The notes under the pieces: model-generated
Told to the model about the DNA's origin: nothing
Database searches by the model: none
The model's input: only the letters and a program-made list of their open reading frames with translations
Translations under genes and position numbers: made by a program
Part shown: positions 22,020-23,665 of the stretch, piece after piece
How positions within the stretch are numbered: position 1 is the first letter of the stretch
How the letters are laid out: each line of letters opens with the position of its first letter
Origin: Leptospirillum sp.
GTDB lineage: Bacteria; Nitrospirota; Leptospirillia; Leptospirillales; Leptospirillaceae
Length of the DNA: 23,665 bases
Assembly: GCA_027346125.1 (NCBI GenBank)
Contig: DAIEST010000028.1
Coordinates: 1-23,665 of the forward strand
Reading direction: 5' to 3'

Positions 22020-23342
22020 ATGATAGAGACGATTAAATCCATCATCCTCGACTTCCGGGAAATCGCGATGAAGACCGGGGTTCCGCGACACCTGCACATC
22101 GAGGCCATTCACGGCAAGGCCGCCGTCTGTATCGGAGTGCGCCGGAGCGGAAAATCAACGTACCTGTTCCAGATCATCCAGCGTCTCCTGGTTGGAGGGG
22201 TCCCGCATGAAAACATCCTGTACCTGAACTTTTTCGACGACCGCCTCCACAACCTGCGCCAGGATAATCTCGGTCTGATTGCCGAAGCATATTACTCGCT
22301 CTACCCGGAGAAGAAAAACACCGAGACGGTCTACTGCTTCTTCGACGAGATTCAGGCGGCTCCCGGTTGGGAGCCATTTGTCGACCGCCTGATGAGAACC
22401 GAACAATGCGAGATCTATCTCACCGGCTCGTCTGCCGGGATGCTCTCGAAAGAAATTGCCACGCAGATGCGCGGGCGGGCATTGTCATGGGAAATGTTCC
22501 CGTTTTCGTTCAAGGAGTTTCTGGATTACAAAGGCATTGAGCACACAGGCGCTCTGTCGACAAAAAAACGGCTTCTGGTCCAGAAGGCCTTCGAAGGATA
22601 CTGGGAAACCGGCGGATTCCCCGAGGTCGTCGGCCTTGATCGGCACATGAGGATCAAAACCCACCAGGAATACTTCCACACCATCCTGTTCAGGGATCTG
22701 ATCGAACGGCACGACATCTCCCACCCGAAGGCCTTGACCGATCTGGCGTACTGGCTGATGGACAACATTTCCTCCCTCTATTCCGTCAACAGCCTCACGG
22801 GATACCTCCAGTCCCTCGGCCACAAAGTCCCCAAGTCGGCCGTATCAAATTACCTGGAATGGTTCGAAGACGCCTATTTCCTGTTTACGATCAGGATATT
22901 CGCTGCGTCGCTGGCGCGCAGCAATGCCAACCCGAAGAAAATATATTGCGTCGACCACGCCCTCGTCACATCGGTCTCGTCGGGGATTCTCGTCAATTCC
23001 GGACATCTTCTGGAAAACCTTGTGTTCACGGCTCTCCGGCGTCTTTATCCAAAGATTTATTACTATAAGACCGAAACCGGCAGGGAAGTTGATTTTATCG
23101 TCCCGAGACGTAACCGGGAAAAGAGACTGATCCAGGTGTGCGAAACGCTGGCAGAGCTCAAAACGAGAAAACGGGAGACTGCGGCGCTGGGCGAGGCGAT
23201 GGCTGAACTGGGCATCCAGTCCGGAACAATCGTGACCAAAAACGAGAACGAGCGGATCGAGACCGGCAGCGGGACCATCGAAGCGATCCCGATATGGCGC
23301 TTCCTGCTCGACCTGACAACGCCGCCTGTCGAAGCGGAATAA
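22020..23342 (+). CDS. AAA ATPase with DUF4143 C-terminal domain
   Basis: A 440-residue P-loop protein. Walker A is GVRRSGKST (39-47), Walker B is YCFFDEIQ (D109, E110), sensor 1 is YLTGSSAGML, and QMRGRALSWEMFPFSFKEFL is the strongly conserved helix of AAA_14/DUF4143 proteins. The C-terminal half has the DUF4143 order: LLVQKAFEGYWETGGFPEVV, the winged-helix-like YLQSLGHKVPKSAVSNYLEW, GHLLENLVFTAL, and a restriction-endonuclease-like ETGREVDFIVP. Such proteins are widespread, often patchily distributed and of unknown function. ATG 22020 lacks a strong ribosome-binding site; ATG 22068 is an alternative, but the first 16 residues look family-like. It follows an AT-rich segment and has no operon partner, consistent with horizontal acquisition. 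Confidence 0.92.
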   Translation: MIETIKSIILDFREIAMKTGVPRHLHIEAIHGKAAVCIGVRRSGKSTYLFQIIQRLLVGGVPHENILYLNFFDDRLHNLRQDNLGLIAEAYYSLYPEKKNTETVYCFFDEIQAAPGWEPFVDRLMRTEQCEIYLTGSSAGMLSKEIATQMRGRALSWEMFPFSFKEFLDYKGIEHTGALSTKKRLLVQKAFEGYWETGGFPEVVGLDRHMRIKTHQEYFHTILFRDLIERHDISHPKALTDLAYWLMDNISSLYSVNSLTGYLQSLGHKVPKSAVSNYLEWFEDAYFLFTIRIFAASLARSNANPKKIYCVDHALVTSVSSGILVNSGHLLENLVFTALRRLYPKIYYYKTETGREVDFIVPRRNREKRLIQVCETLAELKTRKRETAALGEAMAELGIQSGTIVTKNENERIETGSGTIEAIPIWRFLLDLTTPPVEAE

Positions 23343-23403
23343 GACAGACGAAAGAGACTCTTCGAAAACTTCTTGCAGGATCCACCGGAATCGGTCCGTC
23401 CGG

Positions 23404-23665
23404 TCAGATATTCAGGAGAATCAGGGATTCAGGGACCATCCGTCCCTTCAGAACCTGGATCGTGTCCTCGACCATTTCTTTCATCCCGCAGAGATAGACC
23501 ACTGTCTGATGGAGAGGGTCTGCGGAACTCCGGAGTATCTCCTGGACGAAACCCGAGTGGCTGTCCCACGTTTCGTTGGGAAACGTGACCGCGATATGGA
23601 CATCGGTTCCCTGTTGATGCCATTTGGCCATCTCTTCCCCAAAATAGATGTGATTCGGTGTCAAT
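23404..23665 (-). CDS. C-terminal part of a flavin/NAD(P)-binding oxidoreductase (ferredoxin-reductase-like)
   Basis: The reading frame enters from the right edge of the window and ends at 23404, so only the last 87 or so residues are seen. They show HIYFGEEMAKWHQQGTDVHI, a GFVQEIL helix and VVYLCGMKEMVEDTIQVLK with a final VPESLILLNI. This is the NAD-binding half of ferredoxin-NADP reductase-type proteins, where the CG motif helps bind nicotinamide. The start and FAD domain lie outside, so the exact enzyme (CDP-6-deoxy reductase-like, phenol hydroxylase reductase-like, hydrogenase subunit or other) cannot be told. It is convergent with the ATPase gene, separated by 61 bp. Confidence 0.78.
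   Translation of the reverse strand, partial: LTPNHIYFGEEMAKWHQQGTDVHIAVTFPNETWDSHSGFVQEILRSSADPLHQTVVYLCGMKEMVEDTIQVLKGRMVPESLILLNI

Noticed and set aside
1..23665. CRISPR arrays, tRNA, rRNA, transposases or phage genes
   Set aside because: I scanned by eye for regularly spaced repeats, tRNA-like T-loops and transposase or integrase motifs and found none.

Overview
The window looks like a chromosomal stretch from a Gram-negative, GC-moderate bacterium. It has many signal peptides and outer-membrane beta-barrels, dense overlapping gene pairs, frequent GTG/TTG starts and very frequent CCGG-containing codons. Gene content (Ycf48-like beta-propeller, DsrE/F/H-like proteins, htrA-ruvCAB block, DUF2231 protein) would fit a Nitrospirota chemolithotroph such as Leptospirillum. 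That assignment is inference from gene content and was not searched. I saw no rRNA, tRNA, CRISPR array, insertion sequence or phage gene.

Layout, left to right. 1-581 (-) is the 5' part of a BBP2/OmpL-like porin. 1029-1466 (+) is a DUF2231 membrane protein, convergent with a PLP-dependent trans-sulfuration enzyme at 1495-2694 (-). 2856-3971 (+) encodes a protein that reads as a degenerate GGDEF domain fused to a degenerate HD-GYP domain. A tight minus-strand operon from 7379 down to 3993 holds a membrane-anchored unknown protein, DsrE-, DsrF- and DsrH-like proteins, and an OppC/OppB permease pair. This is the most unusual arrangement in the window. 7492-8556 (-) is a secreted Ycf48-like propeller followed by a clear intrinsic terminator. 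8935-9609 (-) is an outer-membrane barrel with the best promoter in the window. 9805-10491 (-) is a HAD hydrolase.

From about 11 kb the plus strand dominates. A gamma-carbonic-anhydrase-like protein comes first, then a membrane histidine kinase, a single-domain response regulator, an HtrA/DegP protease and ruvC-ruvA-ruvB. Many of these overlap or nearly touch, so envelope-stress sensing and proteolysis appear physically coupled to Holliday-junction processing. Another outer-membrane barrel (17447-18169, -) ends inside the stop codon of ruvB. An SDH-type ClpP-fold membrane proteinase follows. Next is a three-gene run of an ABM-type monooxygenase, a PP-loop thiouridylase-like protein with an NFACT-R-like tail, and a radical SAM protein, probably an RNA-modification or cofactor module.

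The right end (21624-23342) looks accessory. It has an AT-rich segment with repeated ATCCGG boxes, a short hypothetical ORF and a stand-alone AAA ATPase with a DUF4143 domain. The window closes with the C-terminus of a flavin/NAD-binding oxidoreductase on the minus strand.
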